From Micrasema longulum (lineage: Eukaryota > Arthropoda > Insecta > Trichoptera > Brachycentridae), in contig JAGVSM010004249.1 in NCBI GenBank assembly GCA_022494885.1, forward strand, positions 1-64,000: a stretch of 64,000 bases of DNA, in the 5' to 3' direction. A program made the translations under genes and the position numbers. This document shows, piece by piece, positions 46,401 through 56,994 of this stretch (positions within the stretch are counted from its first letter, which is position 1; every line of letters starts with the position of its first letter). The notes beneath the pieces were generated by a model. It did not search any database and was not told the origin of the DNA. It worked only from the letters and a program-made list of their open reading frames with translations.

Positions 46401-49035
46401 GTACCTGAAGGGCTTTTTAAAAATTATTGTAATTACTGATAACTGATTACTGAGCAGATTCGAGTGGTTTTAATATCGATTTACTATCGATAATTGTTCG
46501 CATGTTGTTTTTTTTTTCAGAGGAAGAAGTTTTTACCCTGGAGAGTATCTATTTAGTAACACTCCTACTGGATGTTACACAGCGTGTTCTTGTAATGCAG
46601 AAGCTACCGATGAAAGGTGAATGTGTATTGAAATATTTCTAATACATTGCTTTGTAGATGATAAATTTTTATTCATCTTATATTTTTATCATTGTAGAGC
46701 CAACTTTAAATGCGCAATCGCTGATTGTTATGACTCTCTGTTTCCGATCCCGGCAGATTGTGTTAAACAGTATCGCCATGGGGAATGTTGCCCAAACAAT
46801 ATAATATGTGGTGAGATTACACTTAAAAAAAGTACATATAAACAACAATGTGTTCATTTTTTTACTAAAAAATATGGTCCCAAACTAATGTCCGTTTGGT
46901 ACACCTTTGTGTAAAAATATTTTTATCAATTTCAGTTTGTTAAGCAGTCTTTCAAAATAATTCAATTTTTTTTCACAAAAACGAATAATTATAAAGAAAA
47001 GTTAATTTGTTTATTTTTTAATCAAAAACCTAATAAAAATGTTCTAAATCAATGCTTTTTTGGTAAATATTGGCATATACAATAAAAACGGTTGATATTT
47101 CAACATCGGTCTGTTCTGATCATCTTCTGTCAAAAAAACACTATTAACTGTACGTTTTACGTAGTTATATTTTTAATGTTTTTTTTGGTATTTCTCTTTC
47201 TACCAAAGATAAAAATGTGACCAGTACCCTGAAAACGTGCTCCTGGAATTCGGTAGTCTACAGAGAAGGAGAACGTTTTTCATCCGGTTGTTATGAATGT
47301 ATCTGTACAAAGGATTTTAATGGAGTCATTAAGAGTCCCTGGTGTAGACGAAAGAGCTGTGGGATAGGATTTCGTGATCAAGGAAAAGTATTTGATAGAT
47401 GTGCTCCAGTTTATTCAAGTGGAAACAGCTGCTGTCCTGTTGACTGGAAGTGTCGTAAGTAGTTTGTATAAACTGAATAATAACTATTATAGATCATTAC
47501 TTTCTACTTTTCCTATTTCATCTTCATAAACTATTATTTTTATTCGCTTCTAATGGTAAAGCGATGCATTGGTATATTAAGTAATAAGAATTGAGATAAT
47601 TGGTAAATGCAGATACACGGATTTTCAGGGCCAGTCCGCAAAATTTCAGATGAACGTACCTCATAGTAAGCTTTAAAAAAAACCTAATAAAAAATTTCCA
47701 AAAAGTAATTAAAAAAAAAAAAAATTGTTATCTCACAATGTGGAAAATCCTTGATTTCTCGGACAAGCAGTTCATTCACAAACCCCTACCTCTCTTCTAA
47801 CCAGCCGTTTATCTTGTTCGCGTCTGGAGCGTATCGCTTTGTTGGTCAAATACGTTTTTATCGCAATTTTTTTTGTCAGTGTTTTTTGTTTGGGAAAACT
47901 TAATCAGGATTTTTTTTAAAGCTTATCATGAGGAATGTTTCTCTGAAGTTTCGCGGTCTGGCTCTGAAAAACCGTGTATAAATGTAACCATAATTGGGTT
48001 AAATTATGCCTTTTTCGATTAAGCTAATATTCTGGATTTTGTACCCTTTTTAAACATTATTTTATTTAAGATAAATATTTTTAGCCCCTGGAAATAAAAC
48101 TTACAGAGTAAGGATAAAAGCAGAGTAAACGTGATTGAAATGCAATATATTAGATGAATGGTTGGGAAATTAATGTATTGTACGATTACAAATGGTAGAA
48201 TCAGGCGAGAGTGCAAATCTGAGAAAAGTATAATTGAAAACATTAATATAGAAATAATGGTAAAACAGAAATAAATATAAACTGTAACAAAAGACGAGGA
48301 CGACAAAAAAAGACGTGTTTTTTGTTCAGATATACAAAATTCTTTATTCTGGTCATATCAGCAGCAGAAACAAACAAAAGGCATGTATCACAAGATTTTC
48401 GAACATGGAAAAAGCTAGGAATTTATGTCAACAACCTCTGCTTATCCCTACAGGGAAATGATATGACGGTTAAAGTTGAAGTAGTAATATTTAAAAAAAA
48501 AAAGCTTTTCATCCACTATAAATGTTTGCAACCGTAGTAATAATGACTTAGACGCTTACCTCATATCCCAAGCGTTCCGGGAACGATTCTTATTAAGATA
48601 ACAAATGCGTTTTTATTTATCCTGGATTTCCTGTACTGTTATATTTATTTCATTTGAAGTTTTTTTTATTTCTTGGTGTATTGTAGTGGAGAAATCAATT
48701 AATAAAAATCAAGATCAAGAAAGAAGATTGTCGAACCAAATTAGCTCACTATATAATTCTTAAACAATACCAGAAATTTGTTTTAAATTTTGAATTTCAT
48801 AAAAATGAAATAATTGCAATACCATAATATATTTATTTATTATATTTCAGCAAGTCTTACAGACAGGCTTAAAAGGAAACCACTTAGAAGTTGTGTCATA
48901 CCAACTCCAAACGATATGAAATGTTATTTCGGAAACAAGCTAATCAAGATTGGGGACAAAATTTTTGGGGATGATAAATGCTTGGTTTGTTCGTGTGAAG
49001 TACCGCCCTTGGCAGTATGCGTACTGCATTGTTAA
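43458..49035 (+). CDS. secreted Cys-rich protein with two and a half VWC domains, six exons
   Basis: Exons: 43458-43518, 45351-45510, 46521-46616, 46698-46810, 47209-47454 and 48851-49035. All introns are GT-AG and every junction phase agrees (1, 2, 2, 1, 1), giving 861 nt and 286 residues. Residues 1-21 are a signal peptide (MKMTFLLCLSTIILVQLIVS). Residues 22-70 carry Cys 23, 45 and 59. VWC-1 (71-143) has ten Cys, including GCYTACSC and ECCPNNIIC. VWC-2 (154-225) has ten Cys, including GCYECIC and SCCPVDWKC. A third unit (240-286) has CLVCSC but stops before the CC...C end. Such domains mediate extracellular protein binding; the actual role is unknown. The protein resembles uncharacterised insect VWC proteins. 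Introns 1, 2 and 5 hold TE fragments. The intact frame across six exons argues against a pseudogene. Confidence 0.88.
44120..44172 (-). mobile_element. Penelope-type hammerhead-like motif in intron 1
   Basis: On the minus strand: CCAGTCCTGAAGATGGC, TTTTTA, GGCGGAAGCGCTTGTTGG and TC. The CTGAAGA core fits the hammerhead consensus CUGANGA. The second core is GGAAGCGCTT where the other copies have GAAAGCGCTA, so activity is doubtful. Confidence 0.5.
46060..46425 (-). pseudogene. CR1-like ORF2 fragment, antisense in intron 2
   Basis: The minus strand reads KLFEEYEILDTRQLYIYRII and MFVKE near 46400-46330, then VVPQILNSCGKESLGFWAPK and a decayed ending to KWLLGLG-like sequence near 46120. This is the post-RT part of a CR1-type ORF2 (Y.IL.L..LY.YR...F). 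Several stops and frameshifts are present. It lies antisense in intron 2 and does not disturb the flanking splice sites. Confidence 0.6.
48325..48490 (+). pseudogene. RTE-like C-terminal scrap in intron 5
   Basis: In broken frames: SGHISAAETNKRHVSQDF, then KS*EFMS and SAYPYREMI. It matches the terminal module GHVKSRxNRRACMTR...EEAR...SAYPYGK seen intact at 60590-60878. It is heavily decayed. Confidence 0.5.
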
Positions 49036-49186
49036 ATTTATGCAGAATTTTTGACAAAGCGTCGATTTAAAAGAAAAATCTGGTGTAATCAATGACTTTG
49101 ATTACTACAATCGTTTATTATTCCCTTCCCGGTGATGTGTAGCTAGTGCATATTGCATCTAATAACTTTTATATTTCTATGAATGT

Positions 49187-49192
49187 AATAAA
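49187..49192 (+). terminator. polyadenylation signal of the VWC-domain gene
   Basis: AATAAA lies 152 bases after the stop codon (49033-49035) in otherwise non-repetitive 3' flank, a normal distance for an insect 3' UTR. A second AATTAAAATAAATTA block at 49213 is less canonical. Confidence 0.55.
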
Positions 49193-49639
49193 TACTGGGT
49201 CAAAATTTTCAGAATTAAAATAAATTATTACTAAAACGTTACTTTTGTGGCACGGAAAAGGTATTTTATCAGAAGTTTAAGATAAATCATAAGTTTAATG
49301 AAAATAATTGTAATGTATTGCATATCGAAGTGTATGAAGTAAAAGATTGCCGAATATGCGATTGTCTAACACACTTTTTAAGTCTCATTCTCGATACTAG
49401 AGGTTTATTCAAAAGTGAGAAAGATGGTTTCACGCATTACGTAGGTTGACCAAATGGCCAGTACAAGTGCCAGTAGCTCTCAGAGCTTTATCAATGATCA
49501 TACTTTTGCTCTTTCTGCGAGCATAAACCTATGGTTTTTAACAATTTTATTTCAAATACTATCACTTTTCATTTCAAATGTGTGAGGGTAGGTTTAAGGA
49601 CAGGGTAAGTGTGTATTTGTAAATGCCTAGACACTTTCA

Positions 49640-49880
49640 GCCAGATGAATCTCACCCACGTGATAAAGGTTTCAGCTCTTTTACTTCACAAAAATCAACA
49701 GATGGAAGAGTTAAAGATATGTGGATGCTGAAACATGGGCAGTATAGTGAATGTTACACAGTGTGTAATGTGGCCACTTAAACCAGCCAACGACAGGTCA
49801 TTAGCCCTGTAAATGCCTAGACTTCCATATTCCCTTCTCAAAAATGTTTTCCCTCTCTGTTGAAATAAATTTAAATAAAA
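49640..49880 (-). repeat. R-family fragment (C subfamily)
   Basis: AGATGAATCTCACCCACG, AAGGTTTCAGCTCTTTTAC, AATCAACAGATGGAAGAG, GTTACACAGTGTGTAATGTG, GCCACTTAAACCAGCCAACG, TTCCCTCTCTGTTGAAATA. It is followed after about 105 bp by a second minus copy. Confidence 0.75.
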
Positions 49881-49984
49881 GTCTAATGCCTAAAAATGGC
49901 TTTTTGCTACTCTAATTTTGCATCAATGCACACTTTAGTCAAAATGATATAGTTTTTCTAAATTATTATGAAACATATGATGAC

Positions 49985-50362
49985 TCTTCTAAATGACTCC
50001 CGGCGGGGTGAAATCCAGTATTTTGTCTACGAACATTTGGACAAACTCAAATATTGTAATGAAACCAACTGGTCCAAGAAGAAGTTTAAAAATTGAAAAA
50101 TAGTTTTCAGGCGTTGCCTAGTATGTGAAATAATTCAGTCAGATGAATCTCTTCACAACAATAAAGGTTTCAGCTCTTTAACTTCACTAAAATCAACAAA
50201 TGGAAAAATTGAAGAAATATGGATGTACAAACATAGGCAAAATGGTGAATGTTACACAGTGTGTAAAGTGGCCACTTAAACCGGCCAATGACAGGTCATA
50301 AGCCCTGTAAATGTCAAAACTTCCATATTCCCTTATTTAAGGTATTCTCCATCCCTGTTGTA
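49985..50362 (-). repeat. R-family full unit (B subfamily)
   Basis: A complete minus-oriented unit of about 380 bp: GACTCCCGGCGGGGTGAAAT, CATTTGGACAAACTCAAATA, AACTGGTCCAAGAAGAAGTT, CAGGCGTTGCCTAGTATGTG, AAAGGTTTCAGCTCTTTAAC, GTTACACAGTGTGTAAAGTG, GCCACTTAAACCGGCC, TATTCTCCATCCCTGTTGTA. It is the best-preserved B copy. Confidence 0.8.
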
Positions 50363-50452
50363 AGTTATTTAAAACACGTTTAAAATGGCCACCAAAAGTG
50401 AAATATTTGGGTAAATTATTAGAACGCAAATGTTTCTTTAAAAAAAAAAAAT
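50363..50452 (+). mobile_element. SINE-2 3' end
   Basis: AGTTATTTAAAACACGTTTA, AAATGGCCACCAAAAGTG, AAATATTTGGGTAAATTATT and AGAACGCAAATGTTTC end in poly-A. The head is missing, and the fragment begins exactly where the R unit ends. Confidence 0.65.
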
Positions 50453-50639
50453 ATTCATGACTGTGATAAGTATGAATTATCCAATCAAAATAAGGTTTCA
50501 ATCGTTATTTTGAGAAAGTTAAGACGATTAAAAATGTTCTTTGTTATAATTGGTTAAACTTGAAATATTTTAGATTTTTTTTTTATTATTTTTTAATTAT
50601 GATTATTTAAAAAAAAAATAACTAGCGTTACGTTTATTC

Positions 50640-50758
50640 ATTAAAATGAATATTTAAATAAAATAACTGTGTTTTGAATTTTTTTTAAATGTTTTACTAT
50701 TGACCGGTTTCTAAGTTGCTTCGAAACCGGTTAGTAAAAAAATAAAATCAAGGTAATA
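50640..50758. mobile_element. Penelope-like inverted ends (GAAACCGGT palindromes)
   Basis: ACTATTGACCGGTTTCTAAG and TGCTTCGAAACCGGTTAGTA face each other at 50697-50743. GAAACCGGTCAATAGT (minus) and GAAACCGGTTAGTAAA (plus) have the GAA-palindrome-H layout of hammerhead 3' cores. No upstream CTGANGA core is visible between them, so the structure is truncated head to head. Confidence 0.45.
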
Positions 50759-51149
50759 TTATTTTAATTTAAATTTAAAAACACTTTTTAATAAGATGTT
50801 TTAAAAATATTATATTTTTACTGAAGATTTTGATAAGCAAGTCACATAAATTAGGAAGTGCTTCTCATGGGAAATATCAAAATTGCTTAAGGGAAGAATC
50901 CTTTTAGATAACATTAAACAATGCTGTGATAAATAGCTCTCATTTTGCATTAATATCGGCATGGTTAAATTTCCTTATATAAACAAGAATCTAAATAGAT
51001 TTTACAAGTTATGATAAATATAGTAATGTATCAATAGTTTTTATAAATTCGTCATAATTTTTTTAACTCATACTTTATTTTCATAAAAAATCAACAACAA
51101 AAAAATCACATTTATTATAATATATATTTATGTATATATTTATTTAAAA

Positions 51150-51332
51150 AAAATTATATGCGTGCTTATGATTTACCCAAATATTGATTTAAAGGGGCAT
51201 TTTCAACAAGTTGTAAATAACTCACTATTAGAAAATGGAATCATGTTGGGGTGGTGTGGGATTTGTACCACGGACCTTTGGTCCGTGAGTCCGAGACACT
51301 AGCCACAGAACCATAACCCGATTATATCTTTC
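51150..51332 (-). mobile_element. tRNA-derived SINE-2 copy
   Basis: In minus orientation: GGTTCTGTGGCTAGTGTCTC, GGACTCACGGACCAAAGGTC, CGTGGTACAAATCCCACACC, ATTCCATTTTCTAATAGTGA and GTTATTTACAACTTGTTG. The B box is slightly damaged (GGTACAAATCC). Confidence 0.75.
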
Positions 51333-51364
51333 GATAAATCATAATAATCTTAGCAAACGTCGAT

Positions 51365-51628
51365 TTGTTATTAATCAACATACAAAATATAGTCGTTGAT
51401 GGAAAAATGGCTGGTGTTGTTAACAATCCCGATAAAATCACTAAACACTTTAAAGATTATTTTTACTCCATTGGGACAGAACTAGCGAAGAATATTTCAA
51501 AATATTTTTTAACTACGGAAAGTAATCTTACACTTAAAGTTGATAACTTGACGACAGCTTCAACCAATCTCTTGAATAATTTTTCACCAGCAAGCACAAA
51601 AAAAGTACTAGATACGATATTTTCTTAA
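51365..51628 (+). pseudogene. CR1-like ORF2 fragment between EN and RT
   Basis: An 87-codon frame reads VVDGKMAGVVNNPDKITKHF, KDYFYSIGTELAKNISKYF and ends SPASTKKVLDTIF. This is the linker segment of CR1/jockey-type ORF2 (N....IA..FN.YF..IG..LA..I........F.P......V...I) just before the RT domain. No RT motif follows. Confidence 0.65.
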
Positions 51629-52039
51629 AAAAATACGAATACTTTGGTGCTCTTAGTACTAACACTTTGGGAAATCTCGTTAAGAGACAGGAATGCTCGG
51701 CTTTCAACATTCATTTATTTTCAAATAACGTACACTTTTGATTTTAACTATAAATGACAAAAACTGAATAGAAAATAAAATACGTTAATAGTATACCACC
51801 TTAATGGGAGAAGCAAAAACTATTAACCAAATTTTTAATTCAAATCAAGAATGAAAAATTACCAATAAATTTATATCGATTATTGAAAGTACCTTCTTTT
51901 AAAGAATTTTAATTAATTTGTTTTTTTTTGTATATTTTGGGATTGTTACTTTTCATTGAATATAGTTATGCACAAAGCAGCCAACCATAAAAAAGTGAAA
52001 CTGAGATAATAGCACCTTTGTGAGAAGAGTGAATCAACA

Positions 52040-52137
52040 AATCTACACAACAGTTGGAATGTTTTTGACTTTGACAAATGATTAACAATAAATACATTAG
52101 TTTTTTTGGTATAACAAACAAGAATCTTATTATGTAT
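52040..52137 (+). repeat. dispersed repeat X, copy 2
   Basis: It matches window positions 1-110 (see that entry): ACACAACAGTTGGAATGTTT, TTGACTTTGACAAATGAT, AACAAACAAGAATCTTATTA. It ends where the copy at the window start also becomes unique. Confidence 0.55.
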
Positions 52138-52234
52138 TTATTGTGTATGCAGACGATTGGTAGAATTCCATATTTAATTTGGTAATGTATCCAAAATAAA
52201 ACTATTTTATTGGATTACAATTCTACTTTATTTT

Positions 52235-52312
52235 TTATAAAACATACAAAGGGTATATTGTGACGCGTTTCGTCTACCTAATAATCTACCTCAGGTAGAA
52301 TAATCCAGGGAA
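52235..52312 (-). mobile_element. Penelope-like end with GAAACGCGTC motif
   Basis: On the minus strand: ACCTGAGGTAGATTATTAGG, TAGACGAAACGCGTCACAAT. GAAACGCGTC has the GAA + self-complementary ACGCGT + C layout of a Penelope-type hammerhead 3' core, and CTGAGG is a damaged CTGANGA. It is weaker than the GCGCTA copies because stem II does not pair well. Confidence 0.45.
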
Positions 52313-52324
52313 AGACTGATGCTC

Positions 52325-52625
52325 GGTATTTGTCTTAAAGACAAAATAAATCATTGAAGCAGCTAGGCGCCAAATCAAAGTCGGAGATATCATGAACCGT
52401 ACAGAAAAACAAAATGGCAATACGCAGGACACTTGGCGAGACAAAATGATGAAAAATAGATATCCAGAATAATAAAGTGGTGACCTGGACAAACAATTGA
52501 GTTGTTAAAGTCCACAAAAAGGCCAATAGTAGAAAATGGATGAAAAAAGCGGGAGTTAGAAAGGAGTGGAAACGTTTGGAAGAGGCATTTACAAATCAGT
52601 GGCGAGAATAAGACTGAAGAAGAAG
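52325..52625 (+). pseudogene. RTE-like ORF2 C-terminus, second family
   Basis: In broken frames: EAARRQIKVGDIMNRTEK, KWQYAGHLARQNDEK, IIKWWPGQTIELLKS, KRPIVRWMKKAGVRKEWKRL and EEAFTNQWRE. It corresponds to the family ending KWQWAGHIAR...II.WRP...RP..RW.DD....G..W.RLA.....W...EAF.QQW. It is frameshifted near 52410 and 52460 and has a stop at about 52457. It is distinct from the SAYPYGK-ending family. Confidence 0.75.
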
Positions 52626-52819
52626 TAGAATTATTGCTAAATTTAAATTACTTAGGCGTATTTATTGAAAATATTTGTAATTTGATATACCAGTAATTAA
52701 ATTCATGTAATATTGTTGTTTTTTAAGCTTAATAAACAAATAAATAACAATATAATAATAATATAAAAATACATTTAAAAAATCTAAAATACGACATTAA
52801 TTAACATTATTATTATCAT

Positions 52820-53752
52820 TAGTTTGTCCAAACTTTTGTAGACGAGGACTGGATTCAACTCCCTGGGGAGCTGTTAACATTAACATATTACAACAGAGAT
52901 GAAGAACATTTTAGAGAGGGTAATATAGAAGTCTAAGCATCTACAGGGCCTATGACCTGTCAATGGCTGATTTAAGTGGCCACTTTACACACTGTGTAAC
53001 ATTCACCATTCTGCCTATATTTGAACATCTATATTCCTTCAATTCTTCCATCTGTTGATGTTTGTGAAATTAAAGAGCTGAAACCTTTATTTATGCGGGT
53101 GGGATTCATCTAATTGAATTATTTCACCTACATACTAGGCAACGCCTGAAAATGTTATTTTTTCAATTTCTATACTTCTTCATGGACCAGGTAATTTATC
53201 AACAATATTTTGAGTTTGCCCAAATTTTTGTAGACAAGGACTGGATTCAACTCCCTAAGGACTTGTTTATATTAACATATTACAACAGAGATGAAGAACA
53301 TTAAAGATAAGGTAATATAGAAGTCAAGGCATCTACAGGGCTTATAACCTGTCATTGGCTGGTTTAAGTAGCCACTTTACACACTGTGTAACAGAAGTTT
53401 GGACAAACTCAAAATATTGTTGATAAATCCACCTGGTCCATGAAGAAGTATAAATTTTTTTTAAAAAATAAAAAATCAGGCGTTGCCTATTATGTAGGTA
53501 AAATAATTCAATTAGATGAATCTCACCAGCATAAAAAAAGGTTTCAGCTCTTTAACTTCACAATCATCATCAGATGAAAGAATAGAAGGAATGAAGATTT
53601 TCAAATATGAGCAGGATAGTGAATGTTACACAGTGTGTAAAGTGGCCACTTAAACCAGCCAATTACAGGTCATAAGCCCTCTAGGTGCCTGATTTCTATA
53701 TTACCTTCTCTAAAACGTTCTTTTTCTCTGATGTAATATGTTAATATTATTT
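52820..53752. repeat. R-family tandem plus inverted cluster
   Basis: The largest R structure: a plus unit from 52822, repeated from 53214 (period 392 bp; compare GTTTGTCCAAAC at 52822 with GTTTGCCCAAAT at 53214). It switches at about 53394 to a minus unit ending at about 53752 (TCTGATGTAATATGTTAATA). Dyads AAGTGGCCACTT and TTACACACTGTGTAA are intact in the first plus unit. No protein is encoded. Confidence 0.8.
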
Positions 53753-53789
53753 ATTGTTAAAAACTAGCTATAAATATTTTTCGGAAAGA

Positions 53790-54475
53790 TTGCTACATAT
53801 TTTGAGATTCAAATTGTCAATAAGATTGTGTTTATTATTATTATTTCTTTTCAATATTGCGTTTCCTCAATTTGTTTCTTTTCCTTTCATTTTTTCTCGA
53901 GCTGCTCGGTCGGAGGATATTCGAAATACTTTCATAGAAACGTTGCGTGTAGCTGTACTGGGTGTACAAGGAGTTTTCAACAAGTTAAATTATTTACGTG
54001 ATCGGTAGGTTAGGAAGACTTTTCTGACTTGCCTACAAATTCTCTTAAACTATTTTTGTATTCAATTATTATTTTCTTCCCGACCTTTAGGAATAAAGGC
54101 GTCCGAATAACCCAATATACTATGTTTAATAACCATATCTTTCTACTTCTTCCCCTTTATTTCACCCCACTCCCCCTGTACTCCTAGCGAAATATCACAT
54201 ACTACGAATACCGAAAAATGTAAAATCGATTTGGAAAAACTAATTGTATTTAATTTTTCAAATATATTTTTTTATTTTATTTATCTTTGTTTTTAATTTT
54301 TGAATAAAATTGTAAGATTCAACATGTCGATGTTTTCATAATTTTCTCAAACTGAACGGTTTGGGTAGGTAGGAAGAAATTGCCTTAAGGCAATATGCCC
54401 GCCCTTTTATGTTTATATATTGTATATGTTTATATATATAAAGTGTCAAATAAAATAAATAAACATATACATATA
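53790..54475 (+). pseudogene. CR1-like retrotransposon 3' end
   Basis: A frame ending at 54008 reads IETLRVAVLGVQGVFNKLNY and LRDR, close to the CR1-type ending (PD.IRVA.SL..FK.KL...L). After the stop, the 3' UTR leads into the tail shared with 1985-2157 (TCTCAAACTGAACGGTTTGG, ATTGCCTTAAGGCAATATGC, CCGCCC) and an AAATA run near 54450. The shared tail supports the assignment; the protein match alone would be weak. Confidence 0.6.
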
Positions 54476-54565
54476 CAGTTTACATAAATATGCATAAAGG
54501 CTGGCATATTGGCCTAAGGCAATTTATTCCTACCTACCCAAACTGTTTAATTTTGAAAAAACAGT
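54476..54565 (-). mobile_element. second CR1-like tail, tail-to-tail with the previous one
   Basis: AAAGGCTGGCATATTGGCCT followed by AAGGCAATTTATTCCTACC and TACCCAAACTGTTTAATTTT is the reverse complement of the 54330-54410 tail. The two copies meet at their A-rich ends, giving a natural inverted repeat. Confidence 0.65.
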
Positions 54566-54569
54566 ATTA

Positions 54570-54975
54570 TATAAACAAAGACAATTAGTAAGTTCTCAAA
54601 ATATAAAATTGCTATTAAGAAATGGATAGTGGAGGTGGGTTGCGCACGGATCGATGAGTGGATCAAACCAAATAGGTAAAATGTATGCACTGTTTATGCA
54701 ATTTTTTTAATTGTTCTTTATAAATTGGTTATGTTTTTTATTTATATTTTTGTTATTTATTGTTTATTATGTTAGTTACAATTAGGGTAATTGGATTATT
54801 TACGTTTTTTTATTGATATTATTATGTTAACTTTGTTAAATAGCTAATCTTAGGCATGTTTTACATTTTGTAAAATGTTTCCTTCGGCACGGGGCACCCC
54901 GTGAGGAAACATTATTCTGTTTAAAAAAAAGAATACAAACTATGTAAAAGTATAAATAAATAAATAAAATAAATA
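54570..54975 (+). pseudogene. CR1-like 3' end, KKWIVEVGCARIDEW family
   Basis: The plus strand encodes ...KKWIVEVGGGLRTDR-like sequence in shifting frames; the conserved DNA is AAGAAATGGATAGTGGAGGT and GGGTTGCGCACGGATCGATG. The 3' UTR then runs through TAATCTTAGGCATGTTTTAC and GCACGGGGCACCCCGTGAGG to an AAATA tail at about 54960. It is the same family as 33870-34420 (minus) and 59030-59440 (plus). Confidence 0.7.
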
Positions 54976-56994
54976 TATTTAAATATTCTAATTCATTTGA
55001 TTGAATTACATATTCGTTGTATATCTGGGTACTATGCACTCCTGTTTACGTTATATTTTAGACACAATACTAAAAAAAGTTTGTAAAATGACTAATATAG
55101 TATATGTAATTAAACGCTTATGAAAAAATACACGACAATCTCTTCATACAAAGGACGTACTGGAATGACAAAACGTATAAATTTAATGCGAATCATGACG
55201 TATATGGGGCGTGGCTAATGCAATGAAGCGTTTTTGCTAGAATTCAAAATTTAAAAAAAAAGAACGTATTATGCTACTTATACGTATAAAAAATATTTTT
55301 ACTAGTCAAAAGTATTTTATTGACCAATATTTATTCATAATTGTAAAAAACAAATTGATGTTTTTCTATTGGTCTTGTTATTTTTCGTTGCTTTGTACAT
55401 ATTGTTTTTTAATACAACTGAAATGGTTTCATTAAGTGGCATTCACTTTTAAGTTCCGGATTGAGCTTAGACAGCGTCAACATAGACTGTTCCATATTCT
55501 AATATACATAACCAACCTGCCAATGATTACGCATTGATTGGAAGGACTACCTTGATATTTAACAAAATTGCTTTACAGATTGATATTTTTCACGTCTCTG
55601 AGGGAGTTTTTCTTAACTAGATTCTCTTATTTTTTAAAAGTTCTCAAGATATTATGTATATATACGTGTAATTTTTATAAATGCCTAATTTCAATCATTT
55701 ATATATTTAAGCCTTCATACAATACGTTAACATTAATTTTCTTAAATATATTTTTTTAAATTAAAGAACGTATCCTGTATTTTAAATCCTAATTGAAATA
55801 ATTGATTTTAATCATAAACATAACAATATACCTACTCGTAGAAAATATTTGAAAAAATCATTGAGAACATTATTTCTTAAATTTCCACCGAAGATATTTT
55901 GATTCTAATGTTTTATTAGTAAATTATTTACAACTAGTAAAAAATGCCAAACAACTCAAAATTTTTGCATCAATCATACGAATTCTAATGTTTTAATTTT
56001 TAAAATACATACAGGTAAATAAGTAATTTTGAAATTTATTTTACATAAAATTTGCAAACTTCGTATAATGTTTAAAATACAAAAAATGTTTAATTAGACT
56101 TTTTTTTTAGCACCCAGTTAATAATGAGTTTTGTCATTTTGGCAACAGTTTGTTCACCGCTAAAATTGTAGGTGTGAACAGCTTTACTTCCTAGATAGAC
56201 GCACATACAACAGCCTTCCTATAAAATACCCATTTTAAGGGTTTTACCAAAATAACCCATAGAAAAATACGTTTCAATAAATAATGTGTGAAATATTTGG
56301 AAAGAAATACTACTTCAGAAAAATTACATTTGAATAGAAAGCGCCTCAAGGAAATTTATTTATTAATTATTTATTTATTTACAGACGTAAGCATTCCATT
56401 TAATAATGGTCAATACGCTGTTTACAATAAGACTAAAATTACATACTAATCTTAGTGATTGTTTTAATCTAGAAAGACTTGCACCAAAAAAGTTCAGATC
56501 TTGTCTCTTTACAATGTGACACGATTGGGACATTAGTTTATGCAAGCCATAGTTTGTGTTGTGCTAATCAAGAAACAGCACATTATTATTTTGCAACCGG
56601 TTGATTGCAACATCTCACTTGTTTCAGTAACGATGATACATCAGTTAAACCATTATGTCAATTAGACATAAATTTGAAGTTAATTTTATTTCTAGGATTC
56701 AGTAAACTTTAAAAATTTACTCCATAAAATAAAAACATAATTTATATAACAAAACAAACTGGATTGTATTGGCATAAGTGTAATTATTAAAGAGCAATGC
56801 ATTGTTAAAAATAAAGTGGTTACTCTTTTAAAACTTGTATTATATGAAAAGCTAAACTATTTTATCTTGTGAACTTCGTCATAGATTTATGGGAAGATTT
56901 TGAAATGTAATACATATAAAAAGTTGTATTTTTATATATAAAACAATAATATGTCCACACAAAAATTACTGTTCTCCTTTACTACTTCTTTTTT
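54976..56994. other. AT-rich stretch with one possible non-LTR tail
   Basis: No gene is supported. 56357-56520 looks like a minus-oriented non-LTR 3' end (TTATTTATTTATTTACAGAC, GTAAGCATTCC). A short SINE-2-like scrap (TTAGTAAATTATTTACAACT) lies at 55917-55936. 56130-56230 is slightly GC-richer and unexplained. Confidence 0.35.

Noticed and set aside
46621..46914. A 97-codon single-exon gene starting at Met 46621
   Set aside because: The start and the end of this frame are intron sequence. Only 46698-46810 is coding, as exon 4 of the VWC gene.
49640..50362. CRISPR-like or satellite array, given repeated similar blocks
   Set aside because: The repeats are long, diverged R units with no short regular repeat-spacer pattern. 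CRISPR is also not expected in an animal genome.
53754..54008. A membrane protein with a hydrophobic N-terminus
   Set aside because: The hydrophobic part is AT-rich chance sequence. The C-terminal part matches the ending of a CR1-type ORF2 and is followed by that element's 3' tail.
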